A stretch of 64,000 bases of DNA, from positions 62,001-126,000 of the forward strand of contig NW_019173933.1 of assembly GCF_001642475.1 (NCBI RefSeq), read 5' to 3'. The position numbers and the translations under genes were made by a program. Of this stretch, positions 63,855-64,000 are shown piece after piece (within the stretch, counting starts at the first letter, position 1; the number at the start of each line of letters is the position of its first letter). The stretch is from Fonsecaea monophora (taxonomy: Eukaryota; Ascomycota; Eurotiomycetes; Chaetothyriales; Herpotrichiellaceae). The notes under the pieces are model-generated. The model had not been told where the DNA came from, did no database searches, and saw only the letters and a program-made list of their open reading frames with translations.

Positions 63855-64000
63855 CTTGAAACTCGATTATCCTCACGTGGTGATGACGATTAGATACACG
63901 GGACAGCGACGCGACACGACTCGAGGAGATGCTAGAAAATTGTTTCTTCTTTAATGTTTGTTCTTTTGCACATCGATTTCGTCCGTATGAAGTCCCCTGA
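63855..64000. other. Right-edge flank
   Basis: Short stretch upstream of the dead oxidase. No gene was recognised within the window. Confidence 0.4.

Overview
The window is nuclear DNA from a filamentous ascomycete (Pezizomycotina). The evidence is many short introns of 49-77 nt (one of 108 nt) with GT..AG ends and CTAAC/CTGAC-like branch sites, compact intergenic spaces, and proteins of clear filamentous-fungal type such as a DUF3468 regulator, a CHS7 export chaperone and a PHO80-type cyclin. The overall flavour suggests Eurotiomycetes, perhaps a black yeast of the Chaetothyriales, but this is an impression and not a demonstrated placement. I saw no tRNA, rRNA, CRISPR array, intact transposon or prophage.

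Layout. 1-5.2 kb has no gene I can support. 5.2-13 kb holds an ASX-homology (DEUBAD-like) protein (-), the peroxin PEX16 (+), a hypothetical protein (+) and a TFIIIC WD-repeat subunit (+). 13.9-25 kb holds a YAG7-like RGG protein (-), a tiny three-exon CENP-W histone-fold gene (-), a DUF3468 regulator (+), the GID-complex armadillo subunit GID5/ARMC8 (-) and a PHO80-like cyclin (+). 25.6-36.9 kb holds a large chromodomain protein (-), RAB11/YPT31 (+), a Baeyer-Villiger-type monooxygenase (+), an F-box protein (-) and an AKR7-type aldo-keto reductase (-). 37-38.7 kb is gene-poor with one stop-interrupted reading frame. 38.7-50 kb is dense housekeeping sequence: BRX1, MAK10/NAA35, ATP15 and RPC82 (all -), then QCR2 (+) and a second Baeyer-Villiger-type monooxygenase (+). 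50.6-62.6 kb holds an F-box-like/LRR protein (-), CHS7 (+), a small hypothetical membrane protein (-) and EDC4/Ge-1 (+). The right end carries a decayed vanillyl-alcohol-oxidase-type flavoprotein (-).

There is no operon-like or biosynthetic cluster logic. Most genes are independent housekeeping units: RNA polymerase III transcription (TFIIIC, RPC82), ribosome assembly (BRX1), respiration (QCR2, ATP15), peroxisome and membrane traffic (PEX16, RAB11, CHS7), mRNA decay (EDC4), protein turnover (GID5, F-box) and chromatin (CENP-W, chromodomain, ASXH). The accessory flavour comes from the two monooxygenases, the aldo-keto reductase and the dead flavoprotein oxidase. The premature stops in that oxidase fit C:G to T:A change at CpA sites, as expected of repeat-induced point mutation. 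Exon structures were derived by reading splice sites and joining frames by hand, and each joined model was checked for frame closure.
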